From Campylobacter coli LMG 9860 (GTDB lineage Bacteria > Campylobacterota > Campylobacteria > Campylobacterales > Campylobacteraceae): a DNA stretch of 64,000 nt. The notes under the pieces are model-generated. The model was not told the origin of the DNA, did no database searches, and saw only the letters and a program-made list of their open reading frames with translations. The translations under genes and the position numbers were made by a program. Shown one piece after another: positions 47,761 to 56,422 of the stretch. The stretch is from assembly GCF_000254135.1 (NCBI RefSeq), contig NZ_AINS01000039.1, forward strand, positions 61,994 through 125,993. Reading direction: 5' to 3'. The first letter of the stretch is position 1. Every line of letters begins with the position of its first letter.

Positions 47761-49947
47761 ATGAAAGAATTACTCCAAAAACTCTGGCAAAATGAACTCC
47801 AGCTTTTAGATTTTAATGCAAGCTTTAAAGATAAAAATATTCTTGATGTTTCCGAACTTGCTATTATATTGAGTGTTAATAAGGATAATTATGAAAGATA
47901 TTTTCTCTTAAAAGAATTTAGCAATATTTGTAAAAAAATTGATTTAAGAGTAGATATTTTTAGCATTCAAAAAGCTCAAATTTGTGTTTTAAATATGTTT
48001 AGGGAGGGTTTTATACCTAAACAAGATTTATTAAAAGCCTTGCGAATTTTGCAAAAAATTTCAAACAATGCTGAAATTTTAGAATATATACAAAATATTC
48101 AAGTTCAAAGTATCGATAAAAAAGCTTTGTTTCAAAGTGGTTTTAATGAGCTTAATCATATCAATATGGAACTTAGTCAATTGAGTTTTGATGAAAATAG
48201 CAAAATAAGACTTCAAAAGACTTTAGAGAAATTTCAAAAATTAGAATTTAATATAGCTATAACAGGTGTTATGAATTCAGGAAAATCAAGCTTGCTTAAT
48301 GCGCTTTTAAAAGAGGATTTTTTGGGGGTTTCTAATATCCCTGAAACCGCGAATTTGACTTTATTAAGCTATGGCAATACTCAAGAGGCCGTGATTTATT
48401 TTTGGGATACTCAAGAATGGGATAATATATTAAAAAGTTCCAAATTTAGCAAGGAGCTTAAAGAATTCATCGATGAGCTTGCTTTAAAAATCGATATTAA
48501 AGAATATGTTCAAGATAAGGCTTTAACACAAAAAATCAATCTAAAGGAGCTTAAAGAGTTTAGTTCTGCTAAAAACCAAATTTCTGCTCTTATTAAGAAG
48601 ATAGAAATCAAAAGCAATTTGGAATTTTTAAAAAACAATATCTCTATAGTGGATACTCCAGGACTTGATGATATAGTCGTGCAAAGAGAAATTCTAACTA
48701 ATGAGTATCTTAAAGAAAGCGATTTTTTAATCCATCTTATGAATGCTTCTCAAGCTTTAACACAAAAAGATGCTGAATTTTTAATCCATTGTTTATTGAA
48801 TTCTCGGCTTGGCAAATTTTTAATTGTCCTTACCAAGGCGGATTTGTTAAGCCAAAAAGATTTAGATGAAGTGATAAATTACACCAAAGAAAGTCTTAAG
48901 GCTAGACTTGAAAATTTTGACACGCATTTGATAGAAAAGATAGATTTTTTATGTGTAAGCGCAAAAATGGCAAGTGATTTTTACAAGGGTTTATCTTCTG
49001 AAGAAAGCTTTAAGAAAAGTGGCATGAAAGAATTTGAGGAATATCTTTTTAATGAGCTTTATTCTGGAGAAAAAAGTAAAATTATTTTACAAGCCTATAA
49101 AAAAGAATTGCTTTTAGAGCTTAGAAATATTTTAAATGAATATGAAATGCAAAACAAGCTTATAAAAGAAGACGGGCAAGGCTTAAGCGAAGAAAATGAT
49201 AAACTTTTATTGGAATTTAAGGCTAAAGAAGAAGCGCTTAAGGAGGCAAAAGAAGAGATTTCAAATTCGATTTTAAATCTTGAAAATTTTGAAAATGGGG
49301 TGGATAATCTTGTTTTATTATTGGCTAAAAAGCTCAAAGAGCGTTTGATTGATGAGATTAAATATCTAAAAGATAAAGCCCAAAAAATTAACATTAATCG
49401 TATTTTAAATATGATAGATATCACGGTTAAAGATGGTATTAATGATATTTTAAGAGAAGTTAAATTTGAAAATATTAAAAAAATAGAGGAATTAAAAACA
49501 AGTTTGGCTTTAAAATATGATTTCTTAAAAGATGATTTTGACAATGGATTTGAAGGCTTTAAAGATAAAATTTCTAAAAAGATAGAAAATATTTTTAGTG
49601 ATGAAAAATTTGCATTGTTAAGACTGCAAATCGAGCAAATTATCTCTACCAAAGTCGATTTATTTGAGCTTGAAACAAAATTAACAGAAGTGATTTTTAG
49701 CACTTTTGAAAGTTTTAATATAGGTGCTATATTAAAGGATTTGGATATCAATGGTGCCTTTTTTGCTTTCTTGAATGAAAGAATGAAAAATTATGAAGTA
49801 TTGCAAAAAGAAAAGTTAGCGAGTATTGAACATTTAATCAATAATCTTAAAAATCAAAATGCTGACATTTTATTTTCTTATGAGGGAAATTTGGAAAAAA
49901 TTGCAAAATTACAACAGCTTGAAGTGGAGCTTATGAATGCAAATTAA
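47761..49947 (+). CDS. Bacterial dynamin-like GTPase, first of tandem pair (DLP1)
   Basis: A 728-residue dynamin-like protein. The N-terminal 155 residues are helical, then comes a GTPase domain: P-loop [15 protein letters not shown] near residue 172, DTPGLDD near 299 and TKAD near 356. A long helical stalk follows (about 430-720), with a hydrophobic or amphipathic segment near 630-670. The pair Cj0411/Cj0412 has been described as DLP1/DLP2, forming a hetero-oligomer that tethers membranes. It overlaps the second gene by 11 nt, so the two are made together. Confidence 0.9.
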   Translation: MKELLQKLWQNELQLLDFNASFKDKNILDVSELAIILSVNKDNYERYFLLKEFSNICKKIDLRVDIFSIQKAQICVLNMFREGFIPKQDLLKALRILQKISNNAEILEYIQNIQVQSIDKKALFQSGFNELNHINMELSQLSFDENSKIRLQKTLEKFQKLEFNIAITGVMNSGKSSLLNALLKEDFLGVSNIPETANLTLLSYGNTQEAVIYFWDTQEWDNILKSSKFSKELKEFIDELALKIDIKEYVQDKALTQKINLKELKEFSSAKNQISALIKKIEIKSNLEFLKNNISIVDTPGLDDIVVQREILTNEYLKESDFLIHLMNASQALTQKDAEFLIHCLLNSRLGKFLIVLTKADLLSQKDLDEVINYTKESLKARLENFDTHLIEKIDFLCVSAKMASDFYKGLSSEESFKKSGMKEFEEYLFNELYSGEKSKIILQAYKKELLLELRNILNEYEMQNKLIKEDGQGLSEENDKLLLEFKAKEEALKEAKEEISNSILNLENFENGVDNLVLLLAKKLKERLIDEIKYLKDKAQKININRILNMIDITVKDGINDILREVKFENIKKIEELKTSLALKYDFLKDDFDNGFEGFKDKISKKIENIFSDEKFALLRLQIEQIISTKVDLFELETKLTEVIFSTFESFNIGAILKDLDINGAFFAFLNERMKNYEVLQKEKLASIEHLINNLKNQNADILFSYEGNLEKIAKLQQLEVELMNAN

Positions 49948-51769
49948 TATTTTAAATCATTTTATAAAGGCTTATGAAGATGCCTATAATATAGATTTTG
50001 ATAAAAGTTTTGAAGGGCAAATTAAAATGTTGTGTAAAAAACTAAATGAGCCTTTCATGCACCCAAGCTATAATCTTATTCAAGAGCTTGAAGAATTGAG
50101 TTTTTCTTTAGATAAAAATATTAATATTGCTATCATAGGACAATTTTCAAGTGGAAAATCAACCCTTTTGAATTTAATCCTAAAAAAAGAATGCTTGCCT
50201 ACTGGAGTAGTGCCTGTTACTTTTAAACCCACTTTTTTGCGTTATGCGGATGAGTATTTTTTAAGAGTTGAATTTCAAGATGGAAGTGATGAAATCACTC
50301 ATATAGAGGAGTTGGCAAAATACACAGATCAAAGAAATAATGTAAAAGAAACAAAAAGTTTGCATATTTTTGCACCCATACCTTTGCTTAAAAAAATCAC
50401 CCTAGTGGACACTCCAGGGCTTAATGCTAATGAAGATGATACTTTAACCACCCTAAAGGAGCTCCAAAATATCCACGCGGCAATTTGGTTAAGTTTGATC
50501 GATAATGCAGGAAAAAAGAGCGAAGAAGATGCTATAAAGGCAAATTTGGAGCTTTTGGGTGAAAATAGCATTTGTGTGTTAAATCAAAAAGATAAGCTTA
50601 GCGCTCAAGAATTAGAAAATGTGTTAAATTATGCCAAAACAGTTTTTTCTAAATATTTTAAAGAATTAATTGCCATTTCTTGCAAGGAAGCAAAAGATGA
50701 AACAAAATATGAAGAATCTAATTTTAATCTTTTGTTAGATTTTTTAGATAACTTAGATGAGAAAGCCTTAAAACAAAAATTTACAAAGAGAAAAATGCTT
50801 CATTTATGTCAAGTTTTAGAGGATGAAAATAGGCTTTTTGTGGATATTTTTGATAAGCTTGCAAATCAATTTCAAATTTATCAAGAGAAATTAAATTCTT
50901 CTTTTGATGATTTTATAAAAGAAGTTCAAATTTTAAATCATCAAATTTTAAATAAGCTTAAAAGCATTGGCGAAAGAATTGCGAGTGAAATTTTTAATTG
51001 CATTAAAGAAAAAGAGGCTCATTTTTATAAAGAAGCCAAGGGATTTTTGAAAAAAGATTTGTATGTAAAATACGATTATAAAGCTCCTTTTATTTCGAGC
51101 GATGATGCTTTTTTGGCAATGTTTTACAACAGCGATATAATGAATAAAGAATTTAAAAAAATCAAAAATGAAATTTACGAATCATTTGAAAAAATAAAAC
51201 AAAAATTGAAAGATTTTATAGACAATTTAGAAAAAGACATTTTGCTTTTTAAAGCTGAATTTTCAAATATACAAAAAGATAATATCTTGCAAAGCGATAA
51301 AAATTTTAGCGAACTTAGGGCTTTTTGCAATGCAAGCGATGAGTACTTTTTAAAAGACTTTAAAGAGCTTTTATTTAAAAGTTTGCTAGAGTTGGATTTA
51401 TTTTTTGAAAAGTTAAATCTCAAAGCTTTTGCAAATTATGCAAACGCTACAAAATTAAGCTTGGCATTTTTCAGTAGAAAAATCAATGAAAGTCGAGTTC
51501 TTTATGAGCTAGATAGTTCCGAATTTACGCTTTTTTATCCTAAAAAGAGTGAAATTTATGAAAGGGTTTTAACTGAGCTTAATGCTTATGAATTTGAAGC
51601 TTTGCTTATCAATAAACCGATTTTAGTAAAAATATCTAATCATTTTTTAGAACAAAATACAAATATAATTCAAGAAAAAAATAAAATTTTAGACTTAAAA
51701 AAAGTAGAATTACAAAAACGCAAAGAGCAAATTTTAGAAGTCAGAAGTGTATTGAAGGAAAATTTATGA
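49937..51769 (+). CDS. Bacterial dynamin-like GTPase, second of tandem pair (DLP2)
   Basis: A 610-residue dynamin-like protein. GTPase motifs are IIGQFSSGKSTLLNLIL near residue 67, VDTPGLNANEDD near 157 and NQKDKL (G4 variant with Gln in place of the usual Thr/Lys) near 216. The rest is helical stalk. It is the partner of the upstream protein. A Sel1-repeat exported protein follows with a 4-nt overlap. Confidence 0.9.
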   Translation: MQINILNHFIKAYEDAYNIDFDKSFEGQIKMLCKKLNEPFMHPSYNLIQELEELSFSLDKNINIAIIGQFSSGKSTLLNLILKKECLPTGVVPVTFKPTFLRYADEYFLRVEFQDGSDEITHIEELAKYTDQRNNVKETKSLHIFAPIPLLKKITLVDTPGLNANEDDTLTTLKELQNIHAAIWLSLIDNAGKKSEEDAIKANLELLGENSICVLNQKDKLSAQELENVLNYAKTVFSKYFKELIAISCKEAKDETKYEESNFNLLLDFLDNLDEKALKQKFTKRKMLHLCQVLEDENRLFVDIFDKLANQFQIYQEKLNSSFDDFIKEVQILNHQILNKLKSIGERIASEIFNCIKEKEAHFYKEAKGFLKKDLYVKYDYKAPFISSDDAFLAMFYNSDIMNKEFKKIKNEIYESFEKIKQKLKDFIDNLEKDILLFKAEFSNIQKDNILQSDKNFSELRAFCNASDEYFLKDFKELLFKSLLELDLFFEKLNLKAFANYANATKLSLAFFSRKINESRVLYELDSSEFTLFYPKKSEIYERVLTELNAYEFEALLINKPILVKISNHFLEQNTNIIQEKNKILDLKKVELQKRKEQILEVRSVLKENL

Positions 51770-52470
51770 GGATATTTTTCATTTTATCTTTATTTTTTCA
51801 CACTCTTTTTGCTGTGGATGATTTAGATAATGCTTTAAGGCTTTATGAGGGAAATAAATTTGTAAAAGCATATGAAATTTTTGAAAGACTTTGCGAAAAA
51901 GACAATGCTAGAGCTTGCTTTTCTTTAGCCTATATGAATGAAAATGCTCAAGGAGTTGCAAGAGATTTTGATAAAGCGTATAAATTTTATGATAAATCCT
52001 GCAAACTCGGTTTGGCTAAGGCTTGTTCTAATATGGCCTTAACCTTACAAGATCTAGGTTATGTTAATGAATCCCTTTTGGCATTTAACAAGGCTTGTAA
52101 TTTAGGTGAATCTTCAAGTTGTAATCATATAGGTTTGGTTTATGAAGATGAAAAAGATGGTCAAATGACTACGCATTTTTATAAAAGATCTTGCGATTTA
52201 AAAGACGCTAGAGCTTGCTATAAATTAGGCTTTTTGTATGAAAGAGGAGAGCTTGTAAGGCAAAATCTTAAATCAGCTTTGGCTTTTTATTCTAAATCTT
52301 GTACTTTAGGTTTTGCAGAGGCTTGTTATTTGATCGGACGTTATTATGAGCTTGAGAAAAAAGATTTGAAAAAGGCTAAGAGATATTTAGGTATGGCTTG
52401 CGATAAAAAACACCAAGAAGCTTGTGCTGCTTATAGAAAGCTAAATTCTCAAGATATAGAAATTTATTAA
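51766..52470 (+). CDS. Exported Sel1-repeat, cysteine-rich protein
   Basis: A 234-residue protein with a signal peptide (RIFFILSLFFHTLFAVDD) and about five Sel1-like repeats of 36 residues. Each carries a cysteine pair eight residues apart (for example CEKDNARACFSLAYM, CKLGLAKACSNMA, CNLGESSSCNHIG, CTLGFAEACYLIG). This is the pattern of Helicobacter Hcp proteins, whose cysteines form one disulfide per repeat. Co-transcribed with the dynamin pair by a 4-nt overlap. Confidence 0.88.
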   Translation: MRIFFILSLFFHTLFAVDDLDNALRLYEGNKFVKAYEIFERLCEKDNARACFSLAYMNENAQGVARDFDKAYKFYDKSCKLGLAKACSNMALTLQDLGYVNESLLAFNKACNLGESSSCNHIGLVYEDEKDGQMTTHFYKRSCDLKDARACYKLGFLYERGELVRQNLKSALAFYSKSCTLGFAEACYLIGRYYELEKKDLKKAKRYLGMACDKKHQEACAAYRKLNSQDIEIY

Positions 52471-52488
52471 AATGTCATCAAAAATATT

Positions 52489-53169
52489 TTAAGAAACTAA
52501 ACTAAAATTGATTGGATTATTTTGTGAATTTTGTTGATAAATTTTGCCAATGAAATTTTTCAAGTCTTTGTTTGCTTGTGTTTCTTCGAAATTATCTTTA
52601 GAATCTTGATTATTTATATCAAGATTTTCTTGCTTTTCTTCGTTTTCTTCTTTTTTCTCTTGTGCTTCTTGCGCTTTAAGTTTTGTTGCTTCAGCTCTTG
52701 CTTCAAATTCCATTTTTAGAGCATTTGCAGCGACTTTATAATCTTGCGGACTAGGATCAGCAGGCGCCATGGCTGCTGCAACGACTTGACGCGCATTGGC
52801 GATAGTTTCTTCAGGTGTCCTTCCTTTTTGCATTCTTATAGGAACTTCACCTGCTGTGGCATACATTTGATTATCAGGTCCTCTTGTGTAACTAAAGCTT
52901 GCAGCTCCAGCTAAACCACCTCCAGCGGCTTGATGTGCTGCTTCGTGAGCTTTTACATTTCTGTCTATACTTTGAAGCTCACGCACTTGTTGTACTTGCT
53001 GTATGGTAAGCTCAACGCCATTTATCATTTGAGTTTGTTCATTGTTTTGTTTTGAGTCTTTATTTTGTGAGTTTGTATTTTCTGTATTTTTTTGTTCGGC
53101 ATTATTTTTTTGTGTTTTATCATAATAAGAGGAATTGCTAGCATAGTTGTAATTTAAGCCAATTTGCAT
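52489..53169 (-). CDS. SprA-related putative metalloprotease
   Basis: A 226-residue protein without a classical signal peptide. Residues 1-50 are Asn/Gln/Lys-rich. The conserved SprA-related domain (about 50-165) contains a zincin-like HEAAH in VKAHEAAHQAAGGGLAG, followed by FSYTRGPDNQMYATAGEVPI. The C-terminal 60 residues are a Glu/Lys-rich helix. Family function is unknown and protease activity is only inferred from the motif. Convergent with the Sel1 gene across 18 bases. Confidence 0.8.
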   Translation of the reverse strand: MQIGLNYNYASNSSYYDKTQKNNAEQKNTENTNSQNKDSKQNNEQTQMINGVELTIQQVQQVRELQSIDRNVKAHEAAHQAAGGGLAGAASFSYTRGPDNQMYATAGEVPIRMQKGRTPEETIANARQVVAAAMAPADPSPQDYKVAANALKMEFEARAEATKLKAQEAQEKKEENEEKQENLDINNQDSKDNFEETQANKDLKNFIGKIYQQNSQNNPINFSLVS

Positions 53170-53280
53170 TTTTCCTCCTTTATTTTTTTTTGTATATTTT
53201 AGACAATATTAACGCATTTTGACTTAAAATTTTGATAAATTTTGTAAAATAACAATCAATACAATTTTAAAGGAAGATTA

Positions 53281-53643
53281 ATGATTTATGAGAATGACTT
53301 GATTTATATCGAAAAAGAGGAAGCTCAAGTGCCATGGATTAAAATTTTTACCAAGCAAGTTTATAAAGAATTTAGCGATTGTCCCTACGAACTTCAAAAA
53401 GAAATTTTTGACAAAATTTTGCGATGTGAAAAGGCTATGATAGAATTTTACAAACCTGAAAAAATCAATATTGCTTCTTTTGCAAACTATGTTCCAAGGG
53501 TACATTTTCATATAATGGCGAGATTTAAAGAGGATGCTTTTTTTCCAGAATGTATGTGGGGCAAGCAGCAAAGAGAATTAAAAGACTTAAATTTGCCTAG
53601 TTTTGATGAATTTGTGATTTTTCTTAAAAATAAAATGGACTAA
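53281..53643 (+). CDS. HIT-superfamily protein with altered triad
   Basis: A 120-residue protein of the histidine triad nucleotide-binding superfamily. The signature is PRVHFHIMARF near residues 71-81: the first two histidines are present but the third is Met. The N-terminal part with EAQVPWIKIFTKQVYKEFSD is typical of the bacterial short subgroup. A hydrolase or transferase acting on nucleotide conjugates is the family expectation. A perfect AAAGGAAG precedes the ATG. Confidence 0.82.
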   Translation: MIYENDLIYIEKEEAQVPWIKIFTKQVYKEFSDCPYELQKEIFDKILRCEKAMIEFYKPEKINIASFANYVPRVHFHIMARFKEDAFFPECMWGKQQRELKDLNLPSFDEFVIFLKNKMD

Positions 53644-53717
53644 AATTATCATTAATGGTTGATTGTTTTTTGTTTATTAGAATTCTTTTTACATAAAAAT
53701 ACAAAAAAAGGAAAAAA

Positions 53718-54290
53718 ATGAAAAAGATTTTATTAAGCTCTCTTGTTGCAGCTTCTTTGTTGAGTGCAGGTTTATTTGCTAAAGAATATACTTTAGATAA
53801 AACTCACACTGATGTAGGTTTTAAAATTAAACATTTGCAAATTAGCAATGTAAAAGGAAATTTTCAAGATTATGATGCGGTAATTGACTTTGATCCTGCA
53901 AGTTTTGAATTTAAAAAACTTGAAGCAACAATTAAAGTAGCATCTGTAAATACAGACAATCAAACAAGAGATAATCACTTACAACAAAATGATTTTTTCA
54001 AAGCAAAACAATTCCCTAATATGACTTTTGTAATGAAAAAATATGAAAAAATCGATAACGAAAAGGGTAAAATGACAGGAACTTTAACCATAGCAGGCGT
54101 TTCTAAAGATGTGGTTTTAGATACTGAAATCGGCGGTACAGCTAAGGGTAAAGATGGAAAAGAAAAAGTAGGTTTTTCTTTAAATGGTAAAATCAAACGC
54201 TCTGATTTTAACTTTGCGCCAGGTACTTCAACTATTACTTTAAGTGATGATATTAATTTAAATATCGAAGTTGAAGCGAACGAAAAATAA
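53718..54290 (+). CDS. YceI-family periplasmic lipid-binding protein
   Basis: A 190-residue protein with signal peptide (MKKILLSSLVAASLLSAGLF). The YceI lipocalin-like barrel shows TLDKTHTDVGFKIKHLQISN, NTDNQTRDNHLQQNDFF, MTGTLTIAGVSKDVVLD and GFSLNGKIKRSDFNF. Members bind isoprenoid quinones or fatty amides. Monocistronic, with AAAAAGGA before the ATG, and followed by a hairpin. Confidence 0.93.
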   Translation: MKKILLSSLVAASLLSAGLFAKEYTLDKTHTDVGFKIKHLQISNVKGNFQDYDAVIDFDPASFEFKKLEATIKVASVNTDNQTRDNHLQQNDFFKAKQFPNMTFVMKKYEKIDNEKGKMTGTLTIAGVSKDVVLDTEIGGTAKGKDGKEKVGFSLNGKIKRSDFNFAPGTSTITLSDDINLNIEVEANEK

Positions 54291-54294
54291 TTTT

Positions 54295-55251
54295 TTAGTC
54301 TAAGAGTCTTGCTCTTAGACTTTGTAAATTTTTATCCAAATTTTCTTCACTTTCTTGCCAAATCAATTTAAAATCCGGTTTAAAATTTTCATTTTCTAAA
54401 TTAAATTCCGTGTTTTTCAAGGTGGATTCTAAAAAAGCAAGATGATTTAAAGCTTGATTTTTATCATTAAAAATTAAAATAAAATCATTTTCTACGATAA
54501 AAATTTTTGCTCTAAAGCGTTTTAAAATTTTTGCAATTTGTTTTAAAATGAGTTTGGTATAGCTTTCTTTGGTATCTTTTAGTTCATTAAAATGAAGCAA
54601 GGCAATGATATAGTTGTTTTTTCCTTTTGTAAAGCGTGTAAGGCTTTTTTCATTGGGTAGCTTTGTTAAGGTGTCAAAAAAAGCTAACCTATAAGCGTGA
54701 TTTAAAAGATAAAAACAAAAAACCAAACTTGCAAATTCAAAATATCTTATTCCTGCTCCTTCTTGGAATAAAAATTGAAAATACGCAGTAAAAAATGCGA
54801 TAAGAAGATAATATTCTTTAGTTTTAAAAGTTTTGATAAAAATGAGTATTAAGCCGACTAAAAAAAATAAAAATCCTAATTCACTCACAGGTTTAAAAAA
54901 ATTTAATGTAATAAAATGAAATTCTAAACCAGCGCTATTGAAAGTAGTATTTCTAGGTAAAATGATGCTTAAAACGCCTATAAAAATAAGGGTTGTAATT
55001 GAGGCGATATTTTTTTTATTTAAAATTAAAACATGATGTTTTCCAAGGCAAAATAGAGTAAAAATCATAGGTAAAAACAAAGCCACAAATAAATTAGCTT
55101 GAAAAAAACTTGTATAAAAATAAGGCAACTTAGCTCCTAGTAATACTAAAGTCAAAAAGAAAATTTTTGAATTTTTAAAGTAAAAGGATAGCACAAGAGC
55201 TGAAATTTCAAAAATAAAACTCAATGATATTAAAAAATCTAATAAAAACAT
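54295..55251 (-). CDS. Multi-pass membrane protein with degenerate GGDEF domain
   Basis: A 318-residue protein. Residues 1-190 form six or seven transmembrane helices. Then AFFDTLTKLPNEKSLTRFTK marks the canonical entry into a GGDEF domain (D-x-LT-x-LPN). The catalytic GG(D/E)EF turn is replaced by IVENDFILIF, and the domain is short. So cyclic-di-GMP synthesis is unlikely and a sensory or scaffolding role is more plausible. Annotated historically as a membrane protein (Cj0421c). Confidence 0.75.
   Translation of the reverse strand: MFLLDFLISLSFIFEISALVLSFYFKNSKIFFLTLVLLGAKLPYFYTSFFQANLFVALFLPMIFTLFCLGKHHVLILNKKNIASITTLIFIGVLSIILPRNTTFNSAGLEFHFITLNFFKPVSELGFLFFLVGLILIFIKTFKTKEYYLLIAFFTAYFQFLFQEGAGIRYFEFASLVFCFYLLNHAYRLAFFDTLTKLPNEKSLTRFTKGKNNYIIALLHFNELKDTKESYTKLILKQIAKILKRFRAKIFIVENDFILIFNDKNQALNHLAFLESTLKNTEFNLENENFKPDFKLIWQESEENLDKNLQSLRARLLD
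54297..54321. terminator. 10-bp hairpin between convergent yceI and the GGDEF-like gene
   Basis: AGTCTAAGAG and CTCTTAGACT pair perfectly around TCTTG and are followed by T-rich DNA in the plus direction and preceded by TTTTTT. The palindrome lies inside the 3' end of the minus-strand gene, so it can work in both directions. Confidence 0.8.
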
Positions 55252-55311
55252 TTCAAATCCTTGATTTTAATAAAAGTGATAATTGTATAGAAAAAAGCTT
55301 AAAAGCGGATT

Positions 55312-55521
55312 TTATTTAAATTTAGCAATTTCATCTTGTATGGTTTGTTCTATATGAAGCAATTCTTCATGAGTTTTTTTGCTATTTTCTAAAAGTTCAT
55401 CAAATTTAAAGCCAAGCATAACAATACGATATAAATTGGGTTTGTATTTTCTCCAATTATATAAAGTGCTAACATCAATGTCTAGTTCATATGCCATATC
55501 ACGCTTGCTCTTTTTTGTCAT
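55312..55521 (-). CDS. Small helix-turn-helix protein
   Basis: A 69-residue protein. The N-terminal KSKRDMAYELDIDVSTLYNW fits a helix-turn-helix of the phage or transposase type, and the C-terminal half is a coiled-coil-like helix (ENSKKTHEELLHIEQTIQDE). A DNA-binding role is inferred. It sits at the edge of the decayed region and is divergent from the TM2 pseudogene. TGAGG before the ATG. Confidence 0.75.
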   Translation of the reverse strand: MTKKSKRDMAYELDIDVSTLYNWRKYKPNLYRIVMLGFKFDELLENSKKTHEELLHIEQTIQDEIAKFK

Positions 55522-55688
55522 TTTTTACCTCAAAAATTTAGCCTTTAAAAAATTTTACATTAAAATTTCTTTATTAAAAACACTTGAAATGTTCAATCTT
55601 TTATATAAAATATATTTAATATTTCAATATTAATTAAGTTATAGTGTGGAATAATTCAAGGAAATTTTTAATTTTTAAGGAGAAATGT

Positions 55689-56119
55689 ATGGATTTTAAT
55701 TCAGTTCTTTCTAATATTGGCGATAAGTTACCAAGAGATGGTTTAGCGGCAATTACGCTAAAAGAAAAATTTGAACGCTTAAGCGAAGAAAGAAAAAAGA
55801 TGTGTTAAATCAACTTCCTATGCTTAAACTAAAAAGCCCTGCTTTGATGTTTTGGGTAGGAACTTTTTTATTTGGCCCTTTTGGAGTAGGGTGTTTTATG
55901 ATAGGTGATATGGTTTTAGGTTTTGTGCGTTTAGCATTTGTGATTATTCCAATAATTTTTAATATTGTTGCAAGTGAATCTTTGCAGAACATAGCATATA
56001 TATTAGCGCTTATGAATTGGATAGTCAATTGAACTATTTGGTGGATTGTAGATATGTTTTTAGTAGGTAAAAAACTTCGCAAATAAAATTATGAAAAAAT
56101 TGCAAATATCATACAGTGA
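55689..56119 (+). pseudogene. Decayed TM2-domain membrane protein gene
   Basis: Three lesions break one gene. A 39-codon 5' piece (from ATG 55689, AAGGAG upstream) ends at 55808. Removing two bases near 55803 would join it to the frame that begins at 55802 (LNQLPMLKLKSPALMFWVGT). That frame is a TM2 domain: two hydrophobic helices around FLFGPFGVGCFMIGD. It is cut by TGA at 56030-56032, yet continues in frame with TIWWIVDMFLVGKKLRK, the conserved TM2 ending, then TAA at 56084-56086, then NYEKIANIIQ and TGA at 56117-56119. The in-frame continuation past each stop shows recent decay. Confidence 0.75.
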
Positions 56120-56161
56120 TGATTATTTTATTTTAAAACTAATGAAAGAATGGAGATGAAA

Positions 56162-56422
56162 ATGAGTGAAAAATATGTACCTTTTGAAGTAGAGCCTACC
56201 TTGCTTTATGAGAAAGATACTTATAAAATTGTTGTAGGAAAAGCATACACAAATAAAGATGAAAAATTTTGCATAGGCTTAAAATCAAATGGTTTTCCAA
56301 TAAATTCTTATCTTATATTTCCTCCACAGCTTAGCTCGGATTTGCTAAAAAGTCTTTTGGGGCAAGATGGTGCTAAAAATGATGAAATCATAGAATTTAT
56401 TAAAATAATAATGGAGAAATAA
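56162..56422 (+). CDS. Small hypothetical protein in the decayed region
   Basis: An 86-residue soluble protein without signal or membrane segment; not recognised. The ATG at 56162 follows GGAGATGAAA; another in-frame ATG at 56150 overlaps that site. Its stop overlaps the start of the broken lipoprotein gene by one base, so the pair was once an operon. Whether it is still functional is unknown. Confidence 0.6.
   Translation: MSEKYVPFEVEPTLLYEKDTYKIVVGKAYTNKDEKFCIGLKSNGFPINSYLIFPPQLSSDLLKSLLGQDGAKNDEIIEFIKIIMEK

Noticed and set aside
49095..49751. 218-codon minus-strand open frame
   Set aside because: It lies wholly inside the first dynamin gene, is Ser/Lys/Leu/Phe-biased as expected from an antisense shadow, and has no ribosome binding site.
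55802..56032. TM2 frame as an intact 76-residue gene from GTG
   Set aside because: The conserved C-terminal part of the TM2 domain continues in frame after its stop, and the upstream piece with the good ribosome binding site belongs to the same protein.
56030..56032. In-frame TGA as a selenocysteine codon
   Set aside because: Campylobacter does make selenoproteins, but the position is in a helix preceding WWIVDMF with no redox motif, no SECIS-like hairpin was evident directly after it, and a second stop (TAA) follows in frame.
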